From: an uncultured Lachnospiraceae bacterium
GTDB lineage: Bacteria; Bacillota; Clostridia; Lachnospirales; Lachnospiraceae
Direction: 5' to 3'
Assembly: GCA_946623295.1 (NCBI GenBank)
Contig: CAMOQY010000078.1
Location: forward strand, 1 to 6,806
Length of the DNA: 6,806 bases
The notes beneath the pieces are model-generated. The model was not told the DNA's origin. It was given only the letters and a program-made list of their open reading frames with translations, and made no database searches. This document shows, piece after piece, positions 5,383-6,806 of this stretch; position 1 is the first letter of the stretch; each line of letters opens with the position of its first letter. A program made the position numbers and the translations under genes.

Positions 5383-6806
5383 TTATCTCAATCCGTCAAC
5401 GTATTTGCGGATCCCGGAGGCGTTCACGTAGGTCTCCTGAGCGTCGCCGTCGACCACTACGAGCGTGGGAGCGGCCGTGACTCCGTACTTCCTCACGAGC
5501 TCGGGCTGCTGCTCTGCGTCGATCACCTCATAGTCCGTGCCCTTGAGGAACTCCTTTGCGATACGGCAGTTAGGGCAGGTCTGAGTGGTAAAGAGCATGC
5601 GCTTTACGCCGGGATCTGCGGCCTTTTCGGGGGCGGGAGCAGGCTCTATCGTCTTCATCTCGGGAGCTGCGGTGTTGTCCGCCATGGCGTCCACTCTGGC
5701 CTGGCTGACGGTGACGTCCGCGCCCTGAGTGTTCGTCATGCATCCGCAGTCCTGATCGGTGCGGCCTCTCTTAAGAGTGCTGGCCTCGATGACGTAGGTG
5801 CGGCGGTCCTTGTACTCCTGGGTCTTGCCGGCGTTCCAGTTCTGAACGGGACGGTAGTATCCCGTGATGCGGCTGTAGACCTCGGCAGGCTTTCCGCAGG
5901 TAGGGCAGGTGAAGTGCTCGCCCGTGATGTAGCCGTGCTCTTTGCAGACCGAATAGGTCGGGGACATCGTATAGTAAGGCAGCTTGTAATTCTCGGCGAT
6001 CGTGCGGACGAGCTTTGCCGCGGCCTGCCAGCTGGGCAGCTTCTCGCCGAGGAAGGCGTGGAACACGGTGCCGGAGGTATAGAGCGTCTGCAGATCGTCC
6101 TGGATATCCAACGCATCAAAGATGTCGGAGGTATATCCAACGGGCAGATGCGAGCTGTTCGTGTAGTAAGGAGTCTCGCCGTCGTTTGCCGTCCTGATGT
6201 CGGGATAGCGCTTCTTGTCGTGCTTGGCCAGACGGTAGGAGGTGGACTCGGCGGGAGTAGCCTCGAGGTTGTACAGATCGCCGTACTGCTCCTGATAATC
6301 AGAGAGGCGCTCGCGCATATGGTTCAGCACGTCCTTCGTAAACTCCTGCGTCGCCTTATCGGTCATGTCCTTGCCGAGCCACGCGGCGTTGAGTCCCACC
6401 TCGTTCATGCCTACAAGGCCGATGGTGGAGAAGTGGTTGTCAAAGGTGCCGAGATAATGCTTTGTATAAGGGTACAGGCCCTCGTCCAGAAGCTTGGTGA
6501 TGACGTTTCTCTTGATCTTGAGAGAACGGGCCGAAAGATCCATCATCTTGTCCAGTCTCTGGTAGAACTCCTCGGGAGTCTTTGACAGATAAGCGATACG
6601 GGGCATATTGATGGTAACTACGCCCACGGAGCCTGTAGACTCGCCCGAGCCGAAGAAACCGCCGGATTTGCGGCGCAGCTCGCGCAGGTCAAGGCGCAGG
6701 CGGCAGCACATCGAACGCACGTCGCTGGGCTCCATGTCGCTGTTGATGTAGTTTGAGAAATAAGGAGTGCCGTACTTTGCGGTCATCTCAAAGAGCAGAC
6801 GGTTGT
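5383..6806 (-). CDS. nrdD: Anaerobic (class III) ribonucleoside-triphosphate reductase with C-terminal redoxin domain, 5' end outside window
   Basis: NrdD makes dNTPs from NTPs under anaerobic conditions with a glycyl radical installed by the radical-SAM activase NrdG. The visible 474 codons cover the C-terminal part; the N-terminal ATP-cone and early barrel are beyond base 6806. Numbering from the internal Met at 6786: the thiyl-radical cysteine region SMCCR (25-29), VVTINMPRI (56-64), HLPVGYT (213-219), a zinc site formed by CKEH (281-284) and CPTC (294-297), and the glycyl radical site RITGYYRP (G309, codon 5860-5862). A Pro/Ala-rich linker with CGC (347-349) leads to a glutaredoxin/NrdH-like domain (about 394-467) with active site CPNC (404-407) and a TAAP cis-proline loop (P440). 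The TAA stop is at 5383-5385. Most NrdD proteins stop shortly after the glycyl loop, so this is a fusion. nrdG is not next to it on the 3' side and may lie outside the window. Confidence 0.95.
   Translation of the reverse strand, partial: NRLLFEMTAKYGTPYFSNYINSDMEPSDVRSMCCRLRLDLRELRRKSGGFFGSGESTGSVGVVTINMPRIAYLSKTPEEFYQRLDKMMDLSARSLKIKRNVITKLLDEGLYPYTKHYLGTFDNHFSTIGLVGMNEVGLNAAWLGKDMTDKATQEFTKDVLNHMRERLSDYQEQYGDLYNLEATPAESTSYRLAKHDKKRYPDIRTANDGETPYYTNSSHLPVGYTSDIFDALDIQDDLQTLYTSGTVFHAFLGEKLPSWQAAAKLVRTIAENYKLPYYTMSPTYSVCKEHGYITGEHFTCPTCGKPAEVYSRITGYYRPVQNWNAGKTQEYKDRRTYVIEASTLKRGRTDQDCGCMTNTQGADVTVSQARVDAMADNTAAPEMKTIEPAPAPEKAADPGVKRMLFTTQTCPNCRIAKEFLKGTDYEVIDAEQQPELVRKYGVTAAPTLVVVDGDAQETYVNASGIRKYVDGLR

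Noticed and set aside
5329..6585. 418-codon open frame on the plus strand opposite nrdD
   Set aside because: It is exactly antisense to a gene with clear NrdD motifs. Its composition (Val/Leu/Gly/Arg-rich) is what the opposite strand of a GC-rich gene gives, and no family is recognised.
5383..6786. Treating the Met at 6786 as the start of nrdD
   Set aside because: The frame stays open upstream to the window edge with NRLLFE before it, and the fragment lacks the NrdD N-terminal half, so the Met is internal.

Overview
The window looks like chromosome from an anaerobic, Gram-positive-type bacterium, most likely a Clostridia member. The reasons are an oxygen-sensitive class III ribonucleotide reductase, a VanW/YoaR-type envelope protein, PcrA-like helicase sequence, Shine-Dalgarno-led genes and sigma-A-like promoters. 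Base composition is moderately GC-rich by eye and fairly even across the window. I see no tRNA, rRNA, CRISPR array, transposase, integrase or phage gene, and nothing that marks the region as mobile.

Layout. Positions 1-1452 (minus) hold the first 484 codons of a PcrA/UvrD-type helicase that runs off the left edge. A divergent intergenic region (1453-1723) separates it from a plus-strand diacylglycerol/lipid kinase (1724-2671), which has a good promoter at 1608-1636. A bidirectional terminator (2703-2730) lies between the kinase and the convergent minus-strand gene for a CPBP (CAAX/bacteriocin-processing type) membrane protease (2732-3649). Upstream of that, on the same strand, come a hairpin-plus-U-tract, a secreted VanW-domain protein with a Pro/Asp/Ala repeat tail (3743-5269), a second terminator (5318-5370) and the C-terminal part of nrdD (5383-6806), which runs off the right edge.

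How the genes relate. They appear to be mostly separate transcription units: a hairpin terminator candidate follows each complete gene and nrdD. Two themes are visible: DNA metabolism (PcrA, NrdD) and the cell envelope (lipid kinase, membrane protease, VanW protein). No single pathway joins all five. I re-assigned two starts. The protease most likely begins at 3649, because the upstream ATG at 3679 lies inside a terminator hairpin. The VanW protein most likely begins at ATG 5269 rather than TTG 5290.

The points most worth a second look are the glutaredoxin/NrdH-like domain fused to the C terminus of NrdD, with an extra CxC in the linker, and the terminator-like leader before the protease, whose 3' arm could also pair with the protease's own ribosome binding site. 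I did not find a convincing new multi-gene system in this window.
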